Assembly (NCBI RefSeq): GCF_013402815.2
Contig: NZ_CP058601.1
Span: 496,001-560,000, forward strand
DNA: 64,000 bases
DNA from: Natrinema halophilum
Lineage (GTDB): Archaea > Halobacteriota > Halobacteria > Halobacteriales > Natrialbaceae
Direction of reading: 5' to 3'
Numbering within the stretch: the stretch's first letter is position 1; the number at the start of each line of letters is the position of its first letter. The notes under the pieces were generated by a model. The model worked only from the letters and a program-made list of their open reading frames with translations, made no database searches and was not told the origin of the DNA. Shown piece after piece: positions 18,756 through 27,488 of the stretch. Position numbers and translations under genes: made by a program.

Positions 18756-18781
18756 GGGACTGTTGTCACTCGAACGGAGCG

Positions 18782-19642
18782 TTATTCGACTTCGAGCCAC
18801 GGCACCTCCATGAGTGCCGGGATGTGCGTTTCGATGTGATGTTCCCAGACGCCTTCTTCGCCGAACGCTTCCCCGTGGTCGGCGGTCACGATTACTGTAC
18901 CATCCAGTTCCGAGATCAGATCGGCGACCGACTCGAGGGCGATTCGAAGGTTCTCTTCGTAAAGCGCCATCGCGGTCTCACGGGTTCCGTTCTTGACGAG
19001 GTCTGCCGGATCGAGTTCGAGCCAGAGTCCAGCTTTCTGGGCGAGTTCGCTTCCCTCGAGTGTGTTTTCGACCTTCGGTCGGATCGTATCGCCGAGTGAC
19101 GAAAGCGCCCCGCCCCCGCCGTCGGTCTCCTTTTCGGCTTCCTCCTGTTTTCGGATGCTTTTCTGAATTTGTTTTAGCTTCTGTCCTTTTCCACGAGAGA
19201 GGTAGGGTGCGTGTGGCTGCATATAATGGATGACCGTTCGTTCCGCTTTCTCGACGGCATCGCGGTGTTCGTGAAAAGCCTCCCCGAGGCTCTCTGGTGG
19301 CACCGTCCCGAGGTCGTCGTCCCAGCCGGTCTTCCAGACGTCGAAGACGTTACTGATGTGTTCGGATGCCGACCACTCGTAATCACAGCTGGCTCCCCAC
19401 TTGAGTTCGTTCAGTGGGATGCCCAAGTCGTTGATGAAGGGATTTCCGGAGAAGTAAGCGAGATCGTGGTTGTCGGTGAACGTTCGATAGGCCCATTCTG
19501 GCGTGGACGAACCCGTACTCCAGCGCTTTTCCAGCGTTCCATCGAGATAGTCGTCGTACACCTCGCTGAACACGTCGTACCGGCACGCATCCAGCACCAG
19601 GCAGTAGTCCCAGTCCGATTCGAGGAAGTGCTGGTCTTCCAT
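18782..19642 (-). CDS. Sulfatase / alkaline-phosphatase superfamily protein, 286 aa
   Basis: Predicted metal-dependent hydrolase or transferase of the alkaline-phosphatase fold. The N-terminal strand DYCLVLDACRYDVFSEV and the C-terminal TVIVTADHGEAFGEEG (Asp-His metal ligands) are the family marks; a middle HYMQPHAPYLS holds another histidine pair. It is shorter than normal sulfatases (286 against about 450-550 residues). It has no signal peptide. It lies in the glycan-gene set next to a full-length sulfatase, so action on a sulfated or phosphorylated glycan intermediate is the inference. The substrate is unknown. Confidence 0.75.
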   Translation of the reverse strand: MEDQHFLESDWDYCLVLDACRYDVFSEVYDDYLDGTLEKRWSTGSSTPEWAYRTFTDNHDLAYFSGNPFINDLGIPLNELKWGASCDYEWSASEHISNVFDVWKTGWDDDLGTVPPESLGEAFHEHRDAVEKAERTVIHYMQPHAPYLSRGKGQKLKQIQKSIRKQEEAEKETDGGGGALSSLGDTIRPKVENTLEGSELAQKAGLWLELDPADLVKNGTRETAMALYEENLRIALESVADLISELDGTVIVTADHGEAFGEEGVWEHHIETHIPALMEVPWLEVE

Positions 19643-19771
19643 TAGTTGCGGCTACCTTTCGAGTCGACCTACGTATTCTTATTGGTTCCCGGAAAGTCAC
19701 CGCAATCGCCCCTATCGGGTACCACAATCAGGCGTGATCCATACGGGTTGGTGCCCAGTCGAACCGACGAT

Positions 19772-21349
19772 TTATTCGAGGTAGCCCAGCTCTCGGAGTC
19801 GGTCTCGGGTTTCCTCGTCTGCTTCTGCCAGTGCGTCGCCACTGTCGGCGACTCGTTCGTCGGGGTCGTCCCACGCGCCGCCGACGGCTTCCTCGAACCG
19901 AGCGAGCGCCCGCTCCGTGGCGGCTACGATCTCGTCGTCGGCCGGATTAACGGGCGAGTCTTCGGCCGGATCATCGTCCAGTCGGTAGCCTTCGTCGGGA
20001 ATCCGATCCCCACGGACGTACTTTGCATCGGTGGTTCGGGCGGCCCGCAATCGCGAGTAGGCACGATGATCGTCGGGGAGAACGATGCCGGCCTCGTTGG
20101 CTTTCTCCTCGAGGTGGTGGAGTTCGATGACCGGTTGTTCGTACTCGACAAACGCGTAATCGGCACCGGCTTCACCCTCGAGTACCGCGTGCTGACCGGG
20201 GTCTGATTCAGTTCCACCGTCGAACTCCCGGTACTCGCTTTTGAATAGCGATCGCGTCGGATCGAAACCGACGGCGCCATCCTCTCCGCCCGTCTCGCCC
20301 AGTGCGTCCGGGTCGACGTTCATCGCGTCGAGGGTCGTGTGATAGAGGTCCAGTAGTTCCACGAGGTCGTCGCGACGACCGGCTTCGAGATCCGGATGTT
20401 TCACGAGCAGTGGAACGTTAATAAGCTGGTCGTAGAGGCTGAACTCGTGGCCGTAAAGGTCGTGCTCGCCGTGGAGTTCGCCGTGGTCTGCACAGACAAT
20501 AACCGTCGTGTCCTTCCACTGGTCGGTCTCGCGAAGCCACGAGAACAGGCGACCGAGTTCGGCATCCATGTGGGCTATCTCGGCGTCGTAGAGCCCGCGG
20601 ATGGCCTCCCATTCGTCGTCGTCGATTGCTCGAGCGCCGGAGTTGTACTCTTTGGAATTCTGGCAGACGTCGTCGGGGTCAACGCCGGGAGCGAACGTCT
20701 CCCGATACTCTTCGGGTGGATAGTATGGCAGGTGGGCATCCATTAGATTGACGAACGCGAACCAGCCTGCTTCGCTATTGCTACCGTCGATAAACGACCT
20801 GGTTCGGTCGATAACTGCCGGCGTCTTCGAATCTGCGCCCTCCCCGCTGGCGAGTTTTGCGTGGGCCATCGCGCCGAGTCTAACAAGTTTCGACGCCAGT
20901 TCGCGCAGGTAGTCGTTGTCATTGACCGTTTGCCAGGCGCTTGCTAGGGGGCCCGAGAGAACGTCGCGAGGCAGGACTTCGAAGAACGAATCATGGTCGT
21001 CGAAACCGTCCGTGAGGCTGGTGTAGGGGGTGATCCAGGCGTTCGAGGAGTAACACGCCGTATCGCAACCTGCCGTCGAGAGAATCGATGCGAGAGTCGT
21101 TACGTCGTCGAGGTACGGGCTTCCCTGATCAGCACCGTGCTGGCTGGGATAGAGGCCGGTAAACAGCGAGGCGTGGACCGGCAACGTCCACGGAGCGGGG
21201 GCGGTCGCCGACTCGAAAACGGTTGCTTCCTCGGCAAACCGAGTTAGTTCGGGTGTCGTCTCCCGTTCGTAGCCGTACGGGCCGAGATGATCCTTTCGGA
21301 CCGTATCCAGAACGACAAAGAGGACGTTCGACGAACGAGTCCTGTCCAT
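19772..21349 (-). CDS. Sulfatase family protein, 525 aa
   Basis: Alkaline-phosphatase-superfamily hydrolase. Metal-binding motifs are NVLFVVLDTVRKDHLGPYGY near the N terminus and TVIVCADHGELHGEHDLYGHEF around residue 285-300. The nucleophile region reads APWTLPVHASLFTGLYPSQHG, with Thr where classical sulfatases have a Cys that matures to formylglycine. Phosphonate- or phosphodiester-type members use Thr/Ser there, so the true activity may be phospho-transfer or phosphodiester cleavage. The ATG at 21349 is chosen over nine codons upstream. No signal peptide is seen. It is the first gene of the minus-strand glycan set. Confidence 0.85.
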   Translation of the reverse strand: MDRTRSSNVLFVVLDTVRKDHLGPYGYERETTPELTRFAEEATVFESATAPAPWTLPVHASLFTGLYPSQHGADQGSPYLDDVTTLASILSTAGCDTACYSSNAWITPYTSLTDGFDDHDSFFEVLPRDVLSGPLASAWQTVNDNDYLRELASKLVRLGAMAHAKLASGEGADSKTPAVIDRTRSFIDGSNSEAGWFAFVNLMDAHLPYYPPEEYRETFAPGVDPDDVCQNSKEYNSGARAIDDDEWEAIRGLYDAEIAHMDAELGRLFSWLRETDQWKDTTVIVCADHGELHGEHDLYGHEFSLYDQLINVPLLVKHPDLEAGRRDDLVELLDLYHTTLDAMNVDPDALGETGGEDGAVGFDPTRSLFKSEYREFDGGTESDPGQHAVLEGEAGADYAFVEYEQPVIELHHLEEKANEAGIVLPDDHRAYSRLRAARTTDAKYVRGDRIPDEGYRLDDDPAEDSPVNPADDEIVAATERALARFEEAVGGAWDDPDERVADSGDALAEADEETRDRLRELGYLE

Positions 21350-21474
21350 TACTACCGACACTCGTCTCCACGCCAATAAATCGATTGAAGGGTAACAGGC
21401 GATGGCTGCGCAGGGGACTTCCGTTCATCGACGTCGATCAGACGTTTCAAGTTTACTGACGATTGATACCAGCC

Positions 21475-22488
21475 ATGGACGAGCGAAATCGACGCGCGTT
21501 TCTTATCGGCGTATTCGGGACACTCGCGGTCTTTGCCGTGTTGTTCTTCTTCGTCGGCGCGCGCGGTATTGTCGACTCGCTGCTTTCAGCGGACCCGTCG
21601 CTGGTCGCCGGAACGTTCGGCCTCGCACTCTGCTGGCTGGCGGCTTGGAGCCTGATGCTTCGTACCGTCCTCGCAGCACTCGGGGTCCACGTACCCGTCG
21701 GCAAGTCCTTTTTCGTCTACGCCGGCGCCGTCTTCGCCAACAACGTGACCCCGTTCGGTCAGGCCGGCGGCGAACCGATAGCGGCATTGCTCATCTCGAA
21801 GGTTTCCGACGCTCGCTACGAAACCGGCCTCGTCGGAATCGCTAGCGTCGACGTTATCAACGTCGTCCCCTCGATTTCGCTCATCCTCGTCGGCGTCGCA
21901 TACTACGCGACCACCGCCGCCCTGGCGAATCGCCTCGAGACGGCGGTCGGATCGGCGGTCGCGCTGATCGGCGGCATCGTCATCGTCATGGTACTCGTCT
22001 GGCGTTATCACAATACCATCGTCGAGCGACTCCCCGCCATCGTCGCCCCCAGACTCGGGCGGTTCGATCGATTCGATTCTGAAACGCTCGAATCGGATAT
22101 CGCGGAACGAATGGGAAGATTCTTCGAAAACATCGAGCGAGTAGCGACGGATCGGTGGCGACTCGTCGCCGTTGTCGGGTTATCGCTGTGCGGCTGGTTG
22201 TTTCAGACGGCGGCCCTGACGGTCGCGTTCGCCGCACTGGGATACAGCGTCCCGGCGTACGTGTTGCTGTTCGTGATTCCGCTGGCGAATCTCGCGGGAG
22301 CAGCTCCGCTCCCGGGCGGTCTCGGTGGCATCGAAGCTGCATTCGTCACTCTTCTGGTGCCGACTACGATGGTCCCGGCGTCGGCGGTTACTGCGGCGGT
22401 ACTCATCTTCCGGGGAGCGATCTACTGGATGCCGGTCCTGATCGGCGGGATATCGGTGTCGGCGTTCGGCGTTCGAGCGCTGCGGTGA
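21475..22488 (+). CDS. Flippase-like membrane protein (UPF0104 / lysylphosphatidylglycerol synthase TM region)
   Basis: Integral membrane protein of 337 residues with about eight to nine spans. The centre FGQAGGEPIAALLISK and the late LPGGLGGIEAAFVTLLVP are the family signatures. In bacteria the homologous region of MprF moves lysyl-lipid across the membrane; stand-alone archaeal members are thought to handle polyprenyl- or lipid-linked glycans. Its start is divergent from the sulfatase (125 bp between), and the neighbours are glycosyltransferases, which supports a role in glycolipid or glycan export. The ATG at 21475 is used. Confidence 0.82.
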   Translation: MDERNRRAFLIGVFGTLAVFAVLFFFVGARGIVDSLLSADPSLVAGTFGLALCWLAAWSLMLRTVLAALGVHVPVGKSFFVYAGAVFANNVTPFGQAGGEPIAALLISKVSDARYETGLVGIASVDVINVVPSISLILVGVAYYATTAALANRLETAVGSAVALIGGIVIVMVLVWRYHNTIVERLPAIVAPRLGRFDRFDSETLESDIAERMGRFFENIERVATDRWRLVAVVGLSLCGWLFQTAALTVAFAALGYSVPAYVLLFVIPLANLAGAAPLPGGLGGIEAAFVTLLVPTTMVPASAVTAAVLIFRGAIYWMPVLIGGISVSAFGVRALR

Positions 22489-22554
22489 CCCCGTCTGCCG
22501 GGGCGACCGAGCGGTTGATTTTCGTCTGGTACCGATACTCGAGTAGCTATCAGC

Positions 22555-23052
22555 ATGTATCAGGAAGGGCACTCGGGGTTCAACGCATTGCTATACGCCC
22601 CGTTTCTACCGCTGGTGAGCAGCTATTGGTCGTTCGAACTGGCGCTGCTCGGGGCGTTGCTCGCCGTCGGTGTGGCGAATCTTCCGGATCTCGATCAGCC
22701 ACTACCGCGGATCAGCCACCGCGGACCGACCCATACGGTCTGGTTTGCCATTCTCGTCGGATCGGTCGCAGGCTTCGGGACTGCCATCGTCGTTCCGTCG
22801 ATACCGCAGGCATTTCAGTTCGGCTTTGCCGTCGGAACCGGTGGCATCCTCGCTCATCTCGCAGGCGACGCCGTGACGCCGATGGGCATCACACCGTTTG
22901 CACCCGTCTGGCGGGGCCACGTAACGCTCGATTGGTTCAAGTCGAAAAACAGCCGCATCAACCGAGCCGTGTTGCTCGTGGGCTCCATTGCGTTGTTCTC
23001 GTCTCTGGCCCTGACGGTCGCGTATTCGGTATTAGTCGCCCCGATCGGCTAA
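22555..23052 (+). CDS. DUF457 / YdjM-type membrane-bound metal-dependent hydrolase
   Basis: Predicted membrane protein of 165 residues, four to five spans. NLPDLDQPLPRISHRGPTHT (about 41-60) is the DUF457 core: a DLD pair followed by HRGPTHT, thought to bind metal. AHLAGDAVTPMGI gives another Asp/His element. The family includes bacterial YdjM, with no proven reaction; it resembles a membrane phosphatase arrangement. A second, diverged family member lies 85 bp away in convergent orientation (23137). Confidence 0.8.
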   Translation: MYQEGHSGFNALLYAPFLPLVSSYWSFELALLGALLAVGVANLPDLDQPLPRISHRGPTHTVWFAILVGSVAGFGTAIVVPSIPQAFQFGFAVGTGGILAHLAGDAVTPMGITPFAPVWRGHVTLDWFKSKNSRINRAVLLVGSIALFSSLALTVAYSVLVAPIG

Positions 23053-23136
23053 CCAACCGGGCGCGACGGGCCGCGACCGATCTTCACCGACGATCGCTCG
23101 CCGGTATCGCGACTCGGCCGCATCTCGAGATAGTCG

Positions 23137-23592
23137 CTATTCGTTCGACCGCGGATCGGTCGATTGGGAGACGAGGATGGTGATCGACACGGCCCAGAGC
23201 AGTCCCGTTGTGATCGGGCTGTGAACCGGGAGCCCCGGACTCCAGGTCGTCTCGATCGGAAACAGCCAGTCGATTCCCCTCGGCGAGAGCGAGTCGATCG
23301 CGAGGTGCGACCCGATTGCCAATCCGACGGCCGCCGCACTCTCACGAGAGCGACTGCTGAGCGCGTAGGCACTCCCGACGACGGTCAGCGCGAACAGAGG
23401 CGTGTGAGTTATGCCTCGGTGGACGAACGGCCATTCCCAGACGACCGGAAACAAAAAGTCACCGTCAGGAAGGAGCCCGAAGACGATTCCGAGCCGCGGA
23501 TCGGCATCGGTGAAACCACGGACCAGAGCGTACCCCACGAACGCGTGTGTCAGGAATGCCACTGCCAGAAATAGCACTCGGTTCGGCTCCAT
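23137..23592 (-). CDS. DUF457-like membrane hydrolase, second copy
   Basis: Membrane protein of 151 residues from the ATG at 23592 (an alternative start lies at 23616-23619). It carries GLLPDGDFLFP and WPFVHRGITHTPLFAL, the same D-x-D and HRG-x-THT motifs as the neighbour at 22555, then GSHLAIDSLSP. The two genes are convergent and clearly related in motif order, though low in overall identity. About four spans are predicted. As for the neighbour, no reaction is established for the family. Confidence 0.75.
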   Translation of the reverse strand: MEPNRVLFLAVAFLTHAFVGYALVRGFTDADPRLGIVFGLLPDGDFLFPVVWEWPFVHRGITHTPLFALTVVGSAYALSSRSRESAAAVGLAIGSHLAIDSLSPRGIDWLFPIETTWSPGLPVHSPITTGLLWAVSITILVSQSTDPRSNE

Positions 23593-23686
23593 TGGGCCCC
23601 GTTCGTCGGTCACCATCACATAGTTTATGGCTGCCGAACGCCGAATGTAATATTAACAACGCGATCTGTGGCACGATGGATCAATA

Positions 23687-24241
23687 ATGTTTACATTCCC
23701 GATGGAATACGCACGACGTATGCATCCGCTGCAACTCGAGGAGGCGCCGTCCTGGCTCGAGTCGACGTTCACATCGGATATCGCCCTCGTGGTATTCTTT
23801 GGGATCTGTATCCTCGAAGGCGCGATGCTCCTTCGGTTCATGCCGAGCGAACTCGTCGTGCCCGCCGCGCTCGCACTGATCGGTTCCACGGTCGCGCAAA
23901 CGATCACGATCGTCTCAGTCGCGGTCGTCGGGACGACGATCGGCCAGTTCTGCCTCTTTTGTCTCGTCCGACGCGGCGGACGGGAGTACGTCGTACAAAA
24001 GCGCTGGTTCCCGATCAGCGAATCCCGACTCGAACGGTTCGACGGCTGGTTCGATCGCTGGGGGGCGATCGCCGTTCCCGTAAGCAATACATTGTTGTTC
24101 GTTCGCGGACTGCTCACCGTTCCTGCCGGCCTGTCCGAAATGGACCGGCGAACGTTCGTGGTGCTGTCCGCAGCGGGGTCTCTGTCCTTCCAGTCGATCC
24201 TCGCAAGTCTCTACCTGTTCGGCGGCCACCTGCTCGCCTAG
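23687..24241 (+). CDS. DedA family (SNARE-associated/VTT domain) membrane protein
   Basis: Membrane protein of 184 residues of the DedA family, implicated in lipid scrambling and membrane homeostasis. The body shows FFGICILEGAMLLRFMPSELVVPAAL, then GQFCLFCLVRRGGREYV, RFDGWFDRWGAIAVPVSNTLLFVRGLLTVPAGLSEM (conserved Arg region) and a last span. The start at 23687 follows an AT-rich promoter (TAATATTAAC near 23648); an internal ATG at 23702 is also possible. Its stop codon is only about 4 bp before a tandem repeat array (24245-24362). Confidence 0.82.
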   Translation: MFTFPMEYARRMHPLQLEEAPSWLESTFTSDIALVVFFGICILEGAMLLRFMPSELVVPAALALIGSTVAQTITIVSVAVVGTTIGQFCLFCLVRRGGREYVVQKRWFPISESRLERFDGWFDRWGAIAVPVSNTLLFVRGLLTVPAGLSEMDRRTFVVLSAAGSLSFQSILASLYLFGGHLLA

Positions 24242-24244
24242 TCG

Positions 24245-24362
24245 GCCGGACCCGCTGGGTGTGTACCGGACCCGCTGGGTGTGGCCGGACCTGCTGGGTG
24301 TGTACCGAACCCGCTGGGTGTGGCCGGACCTGCTGGGTGTGTACCGAACCCGCTGGGTGTAC
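24245..24362. repeat. Minisatellite, six units alternating 20 and 19 bp
   Basis: The core GCTGGGTGTG recurs at 24254, 24274, 24293, 24313, 24332 and 24352. The 20/19 alternation makes a 39-bp higher-order unit. It fills part of the gap between the convergent DedA and arylsulfotransferase genes. Confidence 0.92.
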
Positions 24363-24438
24363 CCGCGGGGAAAATGAGGAACGATTGCTCGAGTACGTCG
24401 ACGGTATTCCGCGCGGACGAACTCGTTCTCCGTCGGGT

Positions 24439-25860
24439 TCAATTGCCCCCTTGTCGGTAAATCGGGAGCCGGAACCTGACTCCGGCGTCGTGGAGTTGCC
24501 ACCTGATTTCCAGACCGACCCACGCCAGTCCGGTCAGAAGCGCGATACCGATCGCGGCAAATTCCGACGATCCCATCCAGACCGGGCTCACGAAGAGCAA
24601 GGCGTTGTATATTCTGTGGGGAAGGATCCACTCGACAACTCCGCCGAGATACTCGAGCGGCTCGAACCCGAACATGGCGCTACTGTCGTCACCACCGCCA
24701 CCATCGCCGCCTTCGGCGGCCGTTCTGGATTCGTAGCCGAGTTCGGCGGCGCTTTGCCCGCCCGCACTTTCGTCACCGGTCTCGAGGCGTTCGGATTCGT
24801 AGGGGAGCGTCGATCCGACTTCCCACACGATTCCGCCGGATTCGTTGACCTCTATCACGCGATTGCCGTGAGTGTCGGTGATCAGCGTGTTCCCGTTCGG
24901 GAGACGATCGGCATCCCGTGGCCACTGGATTTGATCGTCTTCCCACAGCCAGGTTCGATTCCATTCGCCGTCTTCGCGCTGGAACTCTTTGATCTGGCCG
25001 TTCTCGGAGTCGGCGACGACCACTGCCGGACCGCCGTTGCTTTCGGGGATATAATCCGGATTGTGCTGTTCGTGCAGGATGTCGTGTTCGTTCTCGGCTC
25101 CGAGCGTCCAGTTGCCAAGCAGCCCTTTCTGACGATCGAGGAAGACGACCTGATCCTGATTTCGCAGACTGGCCATGATCCGACCCTCCATCTGTCCGCT
25201 CTCGATGTACTCGACGTCGTTTATGTGGGCCCAGTCGCGAGGCCAGGAGTGACCGCCCTCGAGGGGGAAGTCACTCTGGGCATCCCAGAGCCACTCGACG
25301 ACCTCCGTCTCGGTGTTAACGACGAAGACCTGATCAGAGACCATATCGGCGACGACGAGGTGAGTTTCGTTGATGCGATCGAAGTCGTGCCACTCGCCGG
25401 CGTACTCCTTGTAATCGTATCGCTCGTAGATGACGTCGACGTCACCGGTCTCCAGGTCGGCGCGCTCGATGACGTTTCGGGTACAGGGTGGATCGCCGCA
25501 GTTCGGCCCCTCCGTGTGAATCGTGTCCGTCGTCGCGTACTCGACGGTCAACGGTTCGCCCTCGACAGGATCGACGTCGAAATACTTCGTCCTCGAATTA
25601 TTGTAATAGAGGACTTCCCCGTCGGGTGCGTAGGCGGTAATCGTCCCCGCTCGTCCCGATTCGGTGACGACGGTGTGGTTTTCCGTCGGCGGAGCGTTCG
25701 GGACGCTCTCTTTCGACGCCGTCGATAGTCCGCCGGACGATGCGCTGGCAGCGACGACGCCTGCCGATACGAGGATTAACACGGCGAGCGCGGCTCGGAG
25801 CCGGTTTCTCGTAATTTCCGACCGGACCCGAGCAGGCGACGGGAGCGATTGCGTAGTCAC
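24439..25860 (-). CDS. Membrane-anchored arylsulfotransferase (ASST-type) family protein, 473 aa
   Basis: Predicted beta-propeller enzyme of the arylsulfate sulfotransferase family, which moves a sulfuryl group between phenolic compounds without PAPS. An N-terminal span (about 21-42, LRAALAVLILVSAGVVAASA) is followed by an extracytoplasmic domain with family-type repeats: DGEVLYYNN, EWHDFDRINETHLVVADM, GHSWPRDWAHINDVEYI, NEHDILHEQHNPDYIP and NGNTLITDTHGNRVIEV. A second span lies near the C terminus (about 420-448). Many Asn-x-Thr/Ser sites suggest surface exposure. With two sulfatase-fold genes nearby, sulfur-ester turnover on surface glycans is a reasonable but unproven idea. Confidence 0.78.
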   Translation of the reverse strand: MTTQSLPSPARVRSEITRNRLRAALAVLILVSAGVVAASASSGGLSTASKESVPNAPPTENHTVVTESGRAGTITAYAPDGEVLYYNNSRTKYFDVDPVEGEPLTVEYATTDTIHTEGPNCGDPPCTRNVIERADLETGDVDVIYERYDYKEYAGEWHDFDRINETHLVVADMVSDQVFVVNTETEVVEWLWDAQSDFPLEGGHSWPRDWAHINDVEYIESGQMEGRIMASLRNQDQVVFLDRQKGLLGNWTLGAENEHDILHEQHNPDYIPESNGGPAVVVADSENGQIKEFQREDGEWNRTWLWEDDQIQWPRDADRLPNGNTLITDTHGNRVIEVNESGGIVWEVGSTLPYESERLETGDESAGGQSAAELGYESRTAAEGGDGGGGDDSSAMFGFEPLEYLGGVVEWILPHRIYNALLFVSPVWMGSSEFAAIGIALLTGLAWVGLEIRWQLHDAGVRFRLPIYRQGGN

Positions 25861-25987
25861 AGGTCTATCACCATCGTGTTCTCGAACGCCGTCAGCGGGA
25901 TCATCTGTTCTCGATTCAAAATCGATCTATTAGTATTTTTTCTAGATACATAGAGATAATGGATACAATCCGTCTTGGTATTGTATT

Positions 25988-26872
25988 TCAATCACCGTCC
26001 GCCACTTCGGATCGTCTCGTCGTGAGAACGGGAACTGGCGACGTCTGTATCACCCGCTCCGTGAAACTGCCGAGCAGGTGTCGGTCGAGGCCGGTGTGTC
26101 CGTGCGTCCCCATCACGATGAGATCGATTCCCTGCTGGTCGGCGTAGGTCGTGACTTCGCGCGGCATCGATCCGGTGGCGACGCTGGTCGTGACGTCCTC
26201 GACACCCGCCTCATTGGCTGTCGCTTTCGCTGCGTCGAGTACCTCCTGGACATTCTCTTCTAGTTGCTCGGGGAGCTCTGCCGATTCCGCGTCGATCACT
26301 TCCGGGAGTTCGTCGACGACCGAAAGCAGATGAAGACGTGCGCCAGTCAGCTTGGCGACCGACGTCCCCAGTTCAAGCGCTGCCGTCGCGTGATCGCTCC
26401 CGTCGGTTGGAACGAGAACGTCCGCGTAGGGGTAAGTCTGCCGTCCCTCGTCGGTTGCACGAACCGTGAGCACCGGAACCTCGCTTCGGTTGACGACGTG
26501 GTCCGTGGTGCTCCCGAGGACGTATTCCCCGAGACTCCGTCGACCGTGGGCCCCCATCACGACGATATCGAAATCCTCGGCGATGGCGTACTCGGAGATC
26601 ACCGATCGAGGGTCGCCCTGAACGACGTTCGTGACGACGGAAACGCCACGTTCTTCCGCCGCCGTGCTTCCGTCCGAAACGATTTCGGTTCCCTCCTGTT
26701 CGAGGACGTCGACGACGTCGCCGCCGAGTCGCGTGAGACTCGGTTGATTCGTATCGGCGACGTTGAGCAAGTGGACTGTCGCTTCCCGTTCGCTGGCGAT
26801 GTCCAACGCATGGTCCAGCGCCGCTGTCGCAGAGTCGCTCCCATCCGTCGGAACGAGAATTCGAGCGAGCAT
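25988..26872 (-). CDS. Tandem universal stress protein, two Usp domains, 294 aa
   Basis: Two complete Usp domains in one chain. Domain 1 (about 1-145) runs LARILVPTDGSDSATAALDHAL to VVMGAHGRRSLGEYVLGSTTDHVVNRSEVPVLTV. Domain 2 (about 155-285) runs DVLVPTDGSDHATAALELG to LIVMGTHGHTGLDRHLLGSFTERVIQTSPVPVLTT. Both keep the G-x2-G-x9-G-[ST] ATP-binding loop, unlike the gene at 4744. The ATG at 26872 is used; the frame opens nine codons before. It is a single gene with an AT-rich 3' flank. Confidence 0.88.
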   Translation of the reverse strand: MLARILVPTDGSDSATAALDHALDIASEREATVHLLNVADTNQPSLTRLGGDVVDVLEQEGTEIVSDGSTAAEERGVSVVTNVVQGDPRSVISEYAIAEDFDIVVMGAHGRRSLGEYVLGSTTDHVVNRSEVPVLTVRATDEGRQTYPYADVLVPTDGSDHATAALELGTSVAKLTGARLHLLSVVDELPEVIDAESAELPEQLEENVQEVLDAAKATANEAGVEDVTTSVATGSMPREVTTYADQQGIDLIVMGTHGHTGLDRHLLGSFTERVIQTSPVPVLTTRRSEVADGD

Positions 26873-27079
26873 GCGCCATGGTTCGATGCCGACTCGCATA
26901 CGTTTGTGGGATACTGTGCTGTACCGACGGGTACTGCCGCGGACTCGAGCGTGGGATTTTCGATTCCTGACCGTTAGATCGGGCTGCGTGTAACGATACA
27001 GGAGTCTGGCAGGGCTCTTCGGAGTAAGGGGACTGAAAAAAGAATGCGAATAACGATCTGATGCGTCCGGAATCAGGTG

Positions 27080-27343
27080 TTATGCCGATTCGACGCGGAT
27101 TTCGCCGTCCGCTGCGATCGTCACCAGACAGTCGGAATACTCGAACGTGACTGAACCGCTCGAGCGAAGGCCGTTTGCACGTGGCTCGAACAGCCGCTCG
27201 AGTGCGTCGGCGTTGATCGAGTAATGGAGCGGCTCGAGTTCGGTTACGTCTTCGTTACAGAATGTTGCGACGGCCTCCGCTACGGCAACGCTGAGCGGTT
27301 GGTCGTCGAGTCGATCGTATTGCACTGAATATTGATCCCCCAT
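27080..27343 (-). CDS. HalOD1 output-domain protein, 87 aa
   Basis: A stand-alone HalOD1 domain, a haloarchaea-specific module usually found at the end of signalling proteins or as a single small protein. The pattern LSVAVAEAVATFCNEDVTELEPLHYSINADALERLF ... GSVTFEYSDCLVTI is diagnostic. The ATG at 27343 (MGDQYSV) is preferred over a start 12 codons upstream. It lies next to the Bat-type regulator (27489), with 146 bp between, same strand. It may accept a signal from such a regulator; that is only inference. Confidence 0.8.
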   Translation of the reverse strand: MGDQYSVQYDRLDDQPLSVAVAEAVATFCNEDVTELEPLHYSINADALERLFEPRANGLRSSGSVTFEYSDCLVTIAADGEIRVESA

Positions 27344-27488
27344 CGTTGTCGACGGTGATCGTGAACTCATCTCGGTCATAGCTTGTACGTACCCCCAGTA
27401 CGTCAGTGGGAAGTCATTCCTCTGTTCACGAGTTGTTGCAAAGAACCTGATCGTTAACTGTGTAACAGCGGCCTCAGAGGAAGGTTAA

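Noticed and set aside
23668..25728. Plus-strand open frame of 686 codons
   Set aside because: It overlaps the DedA gene in another frame, crosses the minisatellite and mirrors the arylsulfotransferase gene. The real genes have clear family motifs.
16584..25860. Considered as a full S-layer N-glycosylation (agl) cluster
   Set aside because: No oligosaccharyltransferase (AglB) or sugar-nucleotide genes are present; only a broader glycan role is supported.
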